Source: JAOZMY01 sp964577975 (lineage in GTDB: Bacteria; Desulfobacterota; S145-22). Taken from it: a stretch of DNA of 9,307 bases. A model generated the notes under the pieces. That model was not told the DNA's origin. It ran no database searches and saw only the letters and a list, made by a program, of their open reading frames with translations. The stretch is taken from positions 1 through 9,307 of the forward strand of contig CAZOBB010000033.1 in the NCBI GenBank assembly GCA_964577975.1. The letters run 5' to 3'. Position 1 is the stretch's first letter. Each line of letters opens with the position of its first letter. Made by a program: the position numbers and the translations under genes. Positions 1-6,274 of this stretch are shown one piece after another.

Positions 1-230
1 TGCAAAGGGCCTTCAAAAGGGCGGTGCGGGAAGCGGGAATCGTCAAGAATGCCACCGTCCATACCTTGCGACACAGCTTCGCCACGCACCTGCTGGAAAG
101 CGGATACGATATTCGGACAATTCAAAGACTTCTCGGCCACAAGAACTTGCAGACCACGATGATCTATACCCACGTCGCGGGGAAGGAGTTCTACGGCGTT
201 CAGAGCCCGCTCGACATGCTCAAGGGATAG
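1..230 (+). CDS. Tyrosine recombinase, C-terminal end, integron integrase-like (partial, 5' end outside window)
   Basis: This is the last ~75 residues of a tyrosine site-specific recombinase; the reading frame is open from the window edge (codons in phase with position 3) to TAG at 228-230. Four catalytic-core elements are visible: HTLRH (catalytic Arg with the preceding His), LLGHKN (second His-box) and MIYTHV (nucleophilic Tyr). The tail GVQSPLDML closely resembles the GVRSPLD end of integron integrases (IntI), which is why I prefer IntI over XerC/D or a phage integrase. The IntI-specific extra helix lies further upstream and is out of view, so the subfamily is not proven. In typical integrons intI points away from its attI site and cassette array, so any cassettes would lie to the left of this window. 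The catalytic end looks intact, with no frameshift. Family: high confidence; integron subtype: moderate. Confidence 0.85.
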   Translation, partial: QRAFKRAVREAGIVKNATVHTLRHSFATHLLESGYDIRTIQRLLGHKNLQTTMIYTHVAGKEFYGVQSPLDMLKG

Positions 231-316
231 GGCCGGTGCGCGAGGACCACGGAGGTTTGGGTCGTTTTTTGTGGACAGATTCCAGGGCCGGTGGTAGGAA
301 AGAAGGGAGAAATACG

Positions 317-323
317 AAAGGAG
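317..323 (+). promoter_or_regulatory. Ribosome binding site fixing the start at 330
   Basis: AAAGGAG lies 6 nt before ATG 330. This favours ATG 330 over the in-frame start at 291 and over the GTG immediately before it at 327. It also makes the encoded protein begin right at its Rossmann strand, as expected for the family. Confidence 0.7.
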
Positions 324-329
324 AGTGTG

Positions 330-1493
330 ATGACCTATCTTATCCTTGGGGCAGGGATGCAGGGACGCGCGGTGATCTACGCGCTGCGGCGGCTGGACCC
401 GGAGGCGACCGTCATCGTGGGGGACCTGAACACGGAGGCCGCCCGGGCGTTCGTGGACAGGGTTCGCATTCCCGCACCCATGTTTGTTCAGCTCGACGCC
501 TCCGATTCGGCGGAGGTGGTGAAGTGGATGCAGAAGGCCGACGTGGTTCTCGACCTGCTTCCCATCGCCTTCACGGAGACGATGGCGGCGCTGGCGGTGG
601 AGGCGGGAACACATCTCGTCAATACCTTCTACCCCGGGAGTATCGCCGGGCTTCATGAAGAGGCACGGAAGGCGGGGGTGGCGATCCTTCCCGAGATGGG
701 AATGGATCCCGGGATCGACCTGGTCCTGGCCCATCGGCTGTTAGGGGAGTTCGACGAGGTGCGCGAATTCTATTCCTACGGGGCGGGAGTTCCCGAGCGG
801 GAGGCCTGCGACAACATCCTGAACTACAAGATCAGCTGGATCTGGTCGGGGGTGCTGGATTCCTATATCCGCCCCGCCTACCTGATCGCCGACGGCCGGG
901 AGGTTTCCCTCGAGCCCGACGAGGTTTTCCGGCCGGAGAATCTCCACGCCGTGACCCTTCCCGCCCTGGGGGAGCTGGAGGCCATCCCCAACGGGAACGC
1001 CCTCGCCTACGTCGATACCCTCGGTTTGAAGCGGGATTCCCTCCGTTCCATGGGACGTTATTCGCTGCGGTGGCCGGGCCATGCCGCCCACGTCCTCACG
1101 TGGCACCAGCTGGGCTTCCTGGAGAAGACGGTCAATCCGGCCCTGGGGATTTCCCCCTTCGAGTTCCTGGTGAAACATTTCGAGCCGCGCCTGCAATACC
1201 GGGAGGGAGAGCGGGATCTCGGGATCGTGGTAGTCAAGGCGGCCGGGGTGAAGGACGGGAAGAAGGTGACGATCACCGATAGTCTCATCGACCGGCGGGA
1301 CCTGGAGACGGGCCTGTACGCCATGAACCGGATGGTGGGATTTTCGGCGGCCATCACGGCCCAAATGATTGCCGAGGGGGCCATCGCGGCCCGCGGGGTT
1401 CTTTCCCCCGCGAGGGACGTCCCGGTCGTCCCGTTCCTGGAGGCGCTTTCCGGGTTCGGCATGGAAATCGAGCGCGCGATCGACTACAATTAG
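330..1493 (+). CDS. Saccharopine dehydrogenase-like / lysine 6-dehydrogenase-type NAD(P) oxidoreductase
   Basis: A 387-residue protein with an N-terminal Rossmann fold: strand MTYLILGAGMQG carries GxGxxG at residues 7-12, and an acidic residue at the end of the second strand (D32) hints at NAD rather than NADP, an inference. The segment LPEMGMDPGIDLVLAHRLL (about 120-138) and the following alpha/beta domain match the catalytic C-terminal domain of the saccharopine dehydrogenase superfamily. From memory, the overall layout and length are closest to L-lysine 6-dehydrogenases (for example the Geobacillus enzyme, ~385 residues), but carboxynorspermidine synthase-like and uncharacterised members look similar, so the substrate is not assigned. 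Expected cytoplasmic and soluble. The start is ATG 330 because of the AAAGGAG just upstream; a longer form from 291 would add 13 unsupported residues. It is followed 21 nt later by the DUF362 ferredoxin gene, suggesting cotranscription. GC-rich codon use like its neighbour. Family confident, substrate unknown. Confidence 0.85.
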   Translation: MTYLILGAGMQGRAVIYALRRLDPEATVIVGDLNTEAARAFVDRVRIPAPMFVQLDASDSAEVVKWMQKADVVLDLLPIAFTETMAALAVEAGTHLVNTFYPGSIAGLHEEARKAGVAILPEMGMDPGIDLVLAHRLLGEFDEVREFYSYGAGVPEREACDNILNYKISWIWSGVLDSYIRPAYLIADGREVSLEPDEVFRPENLHAVTLPALGELEAIPNGNALAYVDTLGLKRDSLRSMGRYSLRWPGHAAHVLTWHQLGFLEKTVNPALGISPFEFLVKHFEPRLQYREGERDLGIVVVKAAGVKDGKKVTITDSLIDRRDLETGLYAMNRMVGFSAAITAQMIAEGAIAARGVLSPARDVPVVPFLEALSGFGMEIERAIDYN

Positions 1494-1514
1494 AGAAAAA
1501 CCTCGGGAGGACGC

Positions 1515-2645
1515 ATGGACACGCCCACCGTCGCCGTCGCGACACTCGCCACCCAGTACAAGCGGAACCTTTTCCACAAGATCGATGCCATCTTTGACCT
1601 GTTCGAGATGGAGAAACGGATCCCCCGGCGGGGTTTCGCCGCCGTCAAGCTCCACTTCGGGGAGGAGGGGAACACAACGTTCGTCCGTCCCATCTTTCTG
1701 CGGCGGATCGTGGAAAACCTGAAGGCGATCGGGGCCCGCCCCTTCCTCACCGACACCTGCACCTTGTACGTGGGGGAGCGGAGTAACGCGGTGGAGCATC
1801 TCGAGCTCGCCGAGCGGCACGGGTTTGTCCCCCCCGTCGTAAACGCCCCGGTTCTCATCGCCGACGGCCTCCGTGGGAATTCCTACAAGGAGATCCCCGT
1901 CCGTGGGAAACACGTCGAGACGGCCTTCGTCGCCAAGGAGATCGCCGAGGCGGACGCCGTCATCGGGGTGACCCACTTCAAGGCGCACGAGCTTTCCGGC
2001 ATCGGCGGCACCTTGAAGAATATCGGAATGGGATGTGCCGCCCGGAAGGGGAAGCTGGCCCAGCACTCCAACGTGGCCCCGAAGGTGAAGCGGAAGCGGT
2101 GCGTGGGCTGCAAGACCTGCGTGGCGGTCTGCGCCTTTCACGCCATCGCCATGGTGGACGGCAAGGCCCAAATCGATTCGGAGAAATGCGCCGGGTGCGG
2201 GGAGTGCATCACGGCATGTCCCCAGAAGGCCATCCAGATCCAGTGGAACGAGACGATCCCCGTTTTCCAGGAGAAGCTGGCGGAATACGCCCGGGCCGCC
2301 CTCATGGGCAAGGAAAAGACCAGCCTCTTTTTCAACTTCGTGTGGGAGATCAGCGCCATCTGCGACTGCAATCCCCATTCCGGGGCCCCCATCGCCCCCG
2401 GGATCGGGATCGTGGCCTCCACCGACCCGGTGGCCGTGGACCAGGCGGCGGTCGATCTCATCTGCTCCCCGCCGGAAGAGGTCCGGGAGGCCCTTCACCT
2501 GCCCTACGAAAGCATGGAAAACCCGTTCGAGAAGGCGTATCCGAAAACGGACTGGACGATCCACCTGAGGCACGCGGAGCGGATCGGCCTGGGACTGCGC
2601 CAATATACGATTGTCAATGTGGATTTTTTGTCCGCTAAAACCTAG
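1515..2645 (+). CDS. DUF362 family protein with internal 2x[4Fe-4S] ferredoxin segment
   Basis: A 376-residue protein. Residues ~5-190 and ~265-375 form a DUF362-type fold, with typical segments around KLHFGEEGNTTFVRP (45-59), FLTDTCTLYVG (77-87), HFKAHELSGIGGTLKNIGMG (154-173) and the late STDPVAVDQAAVDLI (302-316). Inserted between them is a bacterial ferredoxin domain: C196xxC199xxC202xxxC206 and C225xxC228xxC231xxxC235, each able to ligate a [4Fe-4S] cluster. Further cysteines at 174 (GMGC) and 283/285 (CDCNPH) sit in DUF362-typical places and could be additional ligands or active-site thiols. No signal peptide or membrane segment, so it is probably a cytoplasmic electron carrier or redox enzyme; the reaction of DUF362 proteins is not generally established. 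GGGAGG at 1505-1510 precedes the ATG by 4 nt. It sits directly after the saccharopine dehydrogenase-like gene and is probably cotranscribed; a redox partnership is possible but unproven. No convincing terminator follows. Confidence 0.88.
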   Translation: MDTPTVAVATLATQYKRNLFHKIDAIFDLFEMEKRIPRRGFAAVKLHFGEEGNTTFVRPIFLRRIVENLKAIGARPFLTDTCTLYVGERSNAVEHLELAERHGFVPPVVNAPVLIADGLRGNSYKEIPVRGKHVETAFVAKEIAEADAVIGVTHFKAHELSGIGGTLKNIGMGCAARKGKLAQHSNVAPKVKRKRCVGCKTCVAVCAFHAIAMVDGKAQIDSEKCAGCGECITACPQKAIQIQWNETIPVFQEKLAEYARAALMGKEKTSLFFNFVWEISAICDCNPHSGAPIAPGIGIVASTDPVAVDQAAVDLICSPPEEVREALHLPYESMENPFEKAYPKTDWTIHLRHAERIGLGLRQYTIVNVDFLSAKT

Positions 2646-2670
2646 TACCCCTTTGTGCATAACATAAAAA

Positions 2671-2690
2671 TTTTGGGTATATTTGGGTAT
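2671..2690 (+). repeat. Tandem 10-bp direct repeat (WTTTGGGTAT x2)
   Basis: Two head-to-tail copies read TTTTGGGTAT then ATTTGGGTAT, identical in nine of ten positions. A 10-bp period places the same face of the helix at both copies. The second copy overlaps the presumed -35 region of the kinase promoter, so the pair could be a direct-repeat operator. That role is an inference from position only. Confidence 0.5.
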
Positions 2691-2712
2691 TTTTAATAAA
2701 GTTTATTATAAT
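2683..2712 (+). promoter_or_regulatory. Candidate sigma-70-type promoter of the hybrid kinase gene
   Basis: A perfect -10 box TATAAT lies at 2707-2712. With an 18-bp spacer the -35 would be TTGGGT at 2683-2688, which matches TTGACA only in its first half, so the promoter may be weak or activator-dependent. The predicted leader to ATG 2786 would be roughly 65-70 nt. In such AT-rich sequence a TATAAT can arise by chance. Confidence 0.45.
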
Positions 2713-2785
2713 TTTGGTGAAATTTATTGCATTCAACATTTCTTTGTGTTAAGGGGAGACCAAATAGGAAGGCTAAGAGCAGGGT

Positions 2786-5482
2786 ATGAAAGATGAAACT
2801 ACACGACAAGAACTGGGGCGGAATCTTATCACTTCCCCGGACCAGATACCTTCTCTTTCCAATATCGCCCTTACCTTAATTCAACTTGTCTTGGATGAAG
2901 CTTTAAGTGCGGAAGAAATTGCCCAACATATTCTCCTAGATCCTGTTTTGTCCTCAAGGATCCTGAGGGCTTCTAATTCCCCCTTATTCGGTCTTCGGAA
3001 GCCTGTGTCTACCGTTTCCAGAGCTGTTTCTCTCCTTGGGAGAAAAATCATAAAGAACATAATCCTTACGTCAGTCATATTCGAAACCTTTAAGCTGGGT
3101 ACCACCGAAGGTTTTAAGGCCTTCTGGAAACACATGATTGGTTGTGCCCTTGCCACCGAATGGTTTTGCTCCAGAGACGAAAACCTTCCGGATCCCGAAG
3201 AAGGTTTTTTGGGAGGATTGTTTCACGATATTGGAAAACTCATTGTCTATTCCCGTTACCCTCACATGATGGAAGAGGTCCTGGAGAGACTCTCGGAGCA
3301 ATCCTATACCGACCAGCGGGCTGAGGCTCCTTTTATGGTCGAGAGTAAGATTTGGAAAGTAGATCACACTATTATCGGAAAATGGGCCATGGAGAAATGG
3401 AATCTTCCGAAACCGATGGTTGAAAGTGTTTGGCTCCACCATCAACCCTTTCTGATCGATGAGTCTACAAAGTCGCTTCCTCAGGTTATCCGATTTGCGG
3501 ATGCGTTGTGTAATATCTACGGTATCGGGGAAAATTATTTCCTCAACAGTACCTACAAACTTGGATGTCATCTTCATTATACAAATACATTCAACACTGT
3601 CCGTGATTTCTGGAACATTGATGAGAAAGACATCCAGGATTTGCTTGGATACATCTACACAAAAATGGGGGAATACGCCCAGCTTTTTGAAATTGAGGCC
3701 GAAAAGGAGGAAACCTTTATTTCCATCCTTTGTAAGGCAAACTATGCTCTTGGGCGGATGCACTTGAAAGCAGAACAAGACCAGGCCCGCCTTCTTGTTC
3801 TCAATACCTGCATTGAAGCTGTTGCTCGTTTCCTCAGGATGTGTGCCTCCGATCCGACGTTAAAAACGCTGGTAGAAGCCACGTGGCAATTTATCTCTTC
3901 TGTCGCATTGGTAGATGAGCTTCTTCTCTATCTGCCCGTCGAACGAACAGGTAAAATCCACCTCTATAAGCAAACAAAGGAAGGAATAGTTGAAAAAGTA
4001 TATGAGCCGAGAAACGAGGCCTTTGATCCTTATAGCACGCTTATGAATCACATTCCTTTTGTTGATGAAAAGGAAGATCTCAAGAACATTTTTGCTCATG
4101 GAGGTGCTGTCCTTAAGGAACCCACGCAAAGGGAGAAAAACGAAGCCGCTTCGTTTTTATGGGCAATTCCATTGTTTTTATCGGAAGCGGAGGGGAATCA
4201 TGGTGGGCTCATATGCAAGGCCTCTTTAGAACCCGACAACAAGATTGATGAACCCGATCTCTCTTTTTATTTTCATAAACTTTCTTCTATCTTCCCATCT
4301 ATGCTTGCCCTTATTTTGTCCCTTGAAAACGCTGGTGTTCGGGAGGAGAGACTTTCGGCATTTTCCAGCAAGCTCGGTGTCTTGGAAGAACGCATGATTC
4401 ATCAACAACGCCTAGCACTTATTGGACAACTTGCTACCGGTGCCGCCCATGAAATCAATAATCCTTTGGCGGTGATCTCCGTGAAAGCCCAAATGCTTGA
4501 GAGAAGGCTTAGTGAGGAAGATCGGGAAAAATACATCAACGTAATCCTGGGTCAAACAGAGAGAATCGCAAAAATTACATCGGATTTGATGAATTTTGCA
4601 AAACCAACAAAGCCAAAACGGGAATCTGCGCGGCTCCGGGATATTGTGGACCAGGTCAAATCCGTCATTAGTGCCCGAGTCAATCTTCGAGACATTCAAT
4701 TTTTGGATCATGTTCCTGAGCATCTCCCACTTATCTATGTGGATGTGAAGCAGATAGAACAAGTACTCATCAATCTTCTAATCAATGCGCGCCATGCCGT
4801 AAAATCTGGCGGAATGATAGAGATCTCTGCTGAAACGTCGAAAAATTATATTATTGTTTCCGTGAAGGACGATGGAATCGGCATTAGAAAGGAGGATTTA
4901 CCGAAGATTTTCGATCCTTTCTTTACAACGAAAACAGAGGGGAAGGGAACGGGGTTGGGACTTCCTATTTCTCAGCGCATCATTGAAATCAACGGAGGAA
5001 AGATTACGGTTGAGAGTGTGGAAGGAGAGGGGACAACTTTTAGAGTGTGGCTTCCCATTGATCAAGGCTTGGTTTTGGGTAAATTGGACAAGCTCCAACC
5101 TGTCTGTCCTGAAGGCTCTGGTAAGATCGTACGTCGTATTCTTGTTGTCGAGGATGAGAAGTATTTAAGAGAGGAATTGAAAGAAAATCTTAGCCGGGAA
5201 GATACCCATGTGGATGCTGTTGAAGACGGTCTGGCGGCTATCGATTACCTTAAGAAAGATCATTATGATCTTGCTATCATCGACCTTGCTATGCCCGGAA
5301 TGAATGGTGCTGAATTGGTCAGCTGGTTGAAAAAGAATGTACCTAGACTCCCTATTATTGTCATCTCGGCCGTAGCATCTGAAGAAGAAGTGAGAAAACT
5401 ATACAAACTTGGCATCAAAGAATTCCTGAGAAAACCCTTTAAAATCGAAGATCTTCTTGCCATTGTGAAAAAGATAGGATAA
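2786..5482 (+). CDS. HDOD-GAF-like-HisKA-HATPase-receiver hybrid sensor histidine kinase
   Basis: An 898-residue soluble hybrid kinase with no membrane segment or signal peptide. Domains in order: HDOD (about 15-305), which keeps H116, HD at 147-148 (in LFHDIGK), H194, HH at 218-219 and D239; a region of about 330-515 that looks like a divergent GAF sensor; a short coiled segment (about 515-545); HisKA with H-box HEINNPL, phospho-acceptor H555; HATPase_c with N-box around 659-668 (INLLINARHA), G1 DDGIGI (695-700), F-box FDPFFTTK (709-716) and G2 GKGTGLGL (719-726); and a C-terminal receiver (about 783-898) with acidic E789/D790, phospho-acceptor D833, S861 and K883. All signature residues are present, so it is likely active in phosphotransfer. 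Signal and target are unknown; HDOD domains often occur in signalling proteins. No separate response regulator or HPt gene is visible nearby. The ribosome binding site is poor (AGGAAGG at 2766-2772, 13 nt before ATG). The gene is much more AT-rich than the flanking genes, a possible sign of transfer. Confidence 0.92.
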   Translation: MKDETTRQELGRNLITSPDQIPSLSNIALTLIQLVLDEALSAEEIAQHILLDPVLSSRILRASNSPLFGLRKPVSTVSRAVSLLGRKIIKNIILTSVIFETFKLGTTEGFKAFWKHMIGCALATEWFCSRDENLPDPEEGFLGGLFHDIGKLIVYSRYPHMMEEVLERLSEQSYTDQRAEAPFMVESKIWKVDHTIIGKWAMEKWNLPKPMVESVWLHHQPFLIDESTKSLPQVIRFADALCNIYGIGENYFLNSTYKLGCHLHYTNTFNTVRDFWNIDEKDIQDLLGYIYTKMGEYAQLFEIEAEKEETFISILCKANYALGRMHLKAEQDQARLLVLNTCIEAVARFLRMCASDPTLKTLVEATWQFISSVALVDELLLYLPVERTGKIHLYKQTKEGIVEKVYEPRNEAFDPYSTLMNHIPFVDEKEDLKNIFAHGGAVLKEPTQREKNEAASFLWAIPLFLSEAEGNHGGLICKASLEPDNKIDEPDLSFYFHKLSSIFPSMLALILSLENAGVREERLSAFSSKLGVLEERMIHQQRLALIGQLATGAAHEINNPLAVISVKAQMLERRLSEEDREKYINVILGQTERIAKITSDLMNFAKPTKPKRESARLRDIVDQVKSVISARVNLRDIQFLDHVPEHLPLIYVDVKQIEQVLINLLINARHAVKSGGMIEISAETSKNYIIVSVKDDGIGIRKEDLPKIFDPFFTTKTEGKGTGLGLPISQRIIEINGGKITVESVEGEGTTFRVWLPIDQGLVLGKLDKLQPVCPEGSGKIVRRILVVEDEKYLREELKENLSREDTHVDAVEDGLAAIDYLKKDHYDLAIIDLAMPGMNGAELVSWLKKNVPRLPIIVISAVASEEEVRKLYKLGIKEFLRKPFKIEDLLAIVKKIG

Positions 5483-5494
5483 GGGATTCTCATT

Positions 5495-5523
5495 TTGACA
5501 TTGTTCCATCTTCTTGTTATAAA
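5495..5523 (+). promoter_or_regulatory. tRNA-Arg promoter (consensus -35, extended -10)
   Basis: TTGACA at 5495-5500, a 17-bp spacer and TATAAA at 5518-5523, with TG one base before the -10 (extended -10). Transcription would begin only a few bases before the mature tRNA 5' end at 5533. It lies immediately after the kinase stop codon. Confidence 0.85.
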
Positions 5524-5532
5524 AATGCCGTA

Positions 5533-5608
5533 GCCCCCGTAGCTCAGGGGATAGAGCACAGGATTCCTAATCCTGGTGCCGCACGTTCGAATCGTGCCGG
5601 GGGCGCCA
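5533..5608 (+). tRNA. tRNA-Arg, anticodon CCT
   Basis: A complete cloverleaf can be folded: acceptor GCCCCCG (5533-5539) pairs with CGGGGGC (5598-5604), discriminator G5605, and CCA is encoded at 5606-5608. D-stem GCTC/GAGC, anticodon stem CAGGA/TCCTG around loop TTCCTAA with anticodon CCT at 5566-5568, a 5-nt variable loop, and T-stem GCACG/CGTGC around TTCGAAT. It reads the AGG arginine codon. tRNA genes are common integration targets, but I find no second copy of its 3' end within the window. Confidence 0.95.
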
Positions 5609-5658
5609 CCATGTCCTTGAGAAATTACGATACTGAACCGTTCATGTGTGGGCATAGC

Positions 5659-5665
5659 AAGGAGG
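5659..5665 (+). promoter_or_regulatory. Ribosome binding site indicating a TTG start at 5673
   Basis: AAGGAGG ends 7 nt before TTG 5673, ideal spacing. The alternative in-frame GTG at 5667 is only 1 nt from it, which is too close for initiation. Confidence 0.75.
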
Positions 5666-5672
5666 GGTGAAA

Positions 5673-6101
5673 TTGAAAAAGCAGTGGATAGTTCTGGGTC
5701 TTGCTCTTTTCTTTTTCTTTTCCTTTTTCTCGCCCGGAAGAGCTCAATCGAAGATGCCGGTTAAGATAAATCTGAGGCAGGGAGAAGGGAATTACGTGGG
5801 CGAACGGTTGATGGCACTGGTTCGAAAGCGTATTGAAGACTCGGAATCATTGAAAATGGCCGGGGAAGAATCTTATATGCTAATCGTAGATGTAATAACG
5901 ATGAAAATCAAAGGGCGGCCTAGTACCGCTTACTCGTATGTTGTAACCTTTAATGCTTATGGAAGATTGAGCCCCGTATTGATGCATCGTTTGGGTATCT
6001 GTGGGAATACGCGGGTCTATAATGCCGCGATGGACATTGTGAGTGATCTACAATCTCTTGCCGCAACGGTTCGGAAAAGGATGAAAAAACCCTCAGATTA
6101 G
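5673..6101 (+). CDS. Small secreted protein of unknown function
   Basis: I do not recognise a named family. With the TTG start chosen from the AAGGAGG spacing, it encodes 142 residues (144 if GTG 5667 is used). The N-terminus MKKQWIVLGLALFFFFSFF is a classic signal peptide: a basic start, a hydrophobic core at about 6-20, then SPGRAQS with likely signal peptidase I cleavage near residue 24. There is no lipobox cysteine. The mature part (~118 residues) has amphipathic alternation such as ESYMLIVDVITMKIKGRP (66-83) and SYVVTFNAYG (88-97), suggesting a small alpha/beta periplasmic domain. A lone cysteine sits at 110. The C-terminus is basic (VRKRMKKPSD). It lies between tRNA-Arg and tRNA-Val with no obvious promoter of its own, so it may be transcribed by read-through from the tRNA-Arg promoter. 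Its AT content resembles the upstream kinase. The ORF is likely real given the strong ribosome binding site and signal peptide. Confidence 0.8.
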   Translation: MKKQWIVLGLALFFFFSFFSPGRAQSKMPVKINLRQGEGNYVGERLMALVRKRIEDSESLKMAGEESYMLIVDVITMKIKGRPSTAYSYVVTFNAYGRLSPVLMHRLGICGNTRVYNAAMDIVSDLQSLAATVRKRMKKPSD

Positions 6102-6112
6102 CGTGGTTTTTT
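6084..6112 (+). terminator. Weak candidate terminator at the end of the secreted-protein gene
   Basis: AAAAAACC (6084-6091) can pair with GGTTTTTT (6105-6112) around a 13-nt loop spanning the stop codon. The stem has only two G-C pairs, so intrinsic termination would be inefficient. Confidence 0.3.
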
Positions 6113-6126
6113 AAGAGAAGATTGGT

Positions 6127-6155
6127 TTGACAACTTCTTAAGCCTTTGTTATTAT
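6127..6155 (+). promoter_or_regulatory. tRNA-Val promoter (consensus -35, extended -10)
   Basis: TTGACA at 6127-6132, a 17-bp spacer and TATTAT at 6150-6155, preceded by TG in the extended -10 position (6147-6148). The mature tRNA begins at 6168. The design is the same as in the tRNA-Arg promoter. Confidence 0.82.
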
Positions 6156-6167
6156 AGGCGCCGGCGT

Positions 6168-6242
6168 GGGCGGTTAACTCAGGGGGAGAGTGCTACCTTC
6201 ACACGGTAGAAGCCACTGGTTCAAATCCAGTACCGCCCACCA
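6168..6242 (+). tRNA. tRNA-Val, anticodon CAC
   Basis: Cloverleaf: acceptor GGGCGGT (6168-6174) with ACCGCCC (6232-6238), discriminator A6239, encoded CCA at 6240-6242. D-stem ACTC/GAGT, anticodon stem CTACC/GGTAG around TTCACAC with anticodon CAC at 6200-6202, variable loop AAGCC, T-stem ACTGG/CCAGT around TTCAAAT. It reads the GTG valine codon. Only 32 nt separate it from yebC, which may share its transcript. Confidence 0.95.
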
Positions 6243-6274
6243 TTTCAATTCGTAATTGAGGGAAGAGGGAATTT

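Larger units (their letters stand above)
2646..2785. other. AT-rich intergenic region at a composition boundary
   Basis: This 140-bp gap separates the GC-rich redox pair from the AT-rich kinase gene. It holds a tandem 10-bp repeat (2671-2690), an AT-rich tract with a TATAAT box (2707-2712) and a short direct repeat CTTTGTG at 2651-2657 and 2742-2748. I see no small ORF with a good ribosome binding site and no strong rho-independent terminator for the upstream gene. Confidence 0.6.

Noticed and set aside
231..329. attC or attI recombination site downstream of the integrase
   Set aside because: I find no paired core sites with the GTTRRRY/RYYYAAC pattern in this 99-bp gap, and it is too short for a cassette.
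236..658. A 140-codon + strand frame overlapping the start of the saccharopine dehydrogenase-like gene
   Set aside because: The product is Gly/Arg-rich, has no family resemblance and no good ribosome binding site, and the overlapping frame is a clear enzyme.
741..2660. A 639-codon open frame on the minus strand opposite the redox pair
   Set aside because: It lies antisense to two well-recognised genes in GC-rich DNA, where stop codons are rare in the opposite frames. The translation is low-complexity, rich in Gly/Asp/Arg/His/Leu and without a recognisable domain.
2713..2732. Possible sigma-54 promoter (TTGG…TTGCA) upstream of the kinase
   Set aside because: The gap between the GG and GC dinucleotides is 11 nt instead of the strict 10, and the -24 element is otherwise poor.
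2651..2748. CTTTGTG direct repeat flanking the AT-rich gap, as a target-site duplication
   Set aside because: Seven bases can recur by chance in this composition, and there is no transposase or terminal inverted repeat between the copies.
5263..5655. Minus-strand frame whose start region runs antisense through tRNA-Arg (…TIRTCGTRIRNPVLYP…)
   Set aside because: This is a well-known false ORF produced by reading a tRNA gene backwards. The rest is antisense to the kinase receiver domain.
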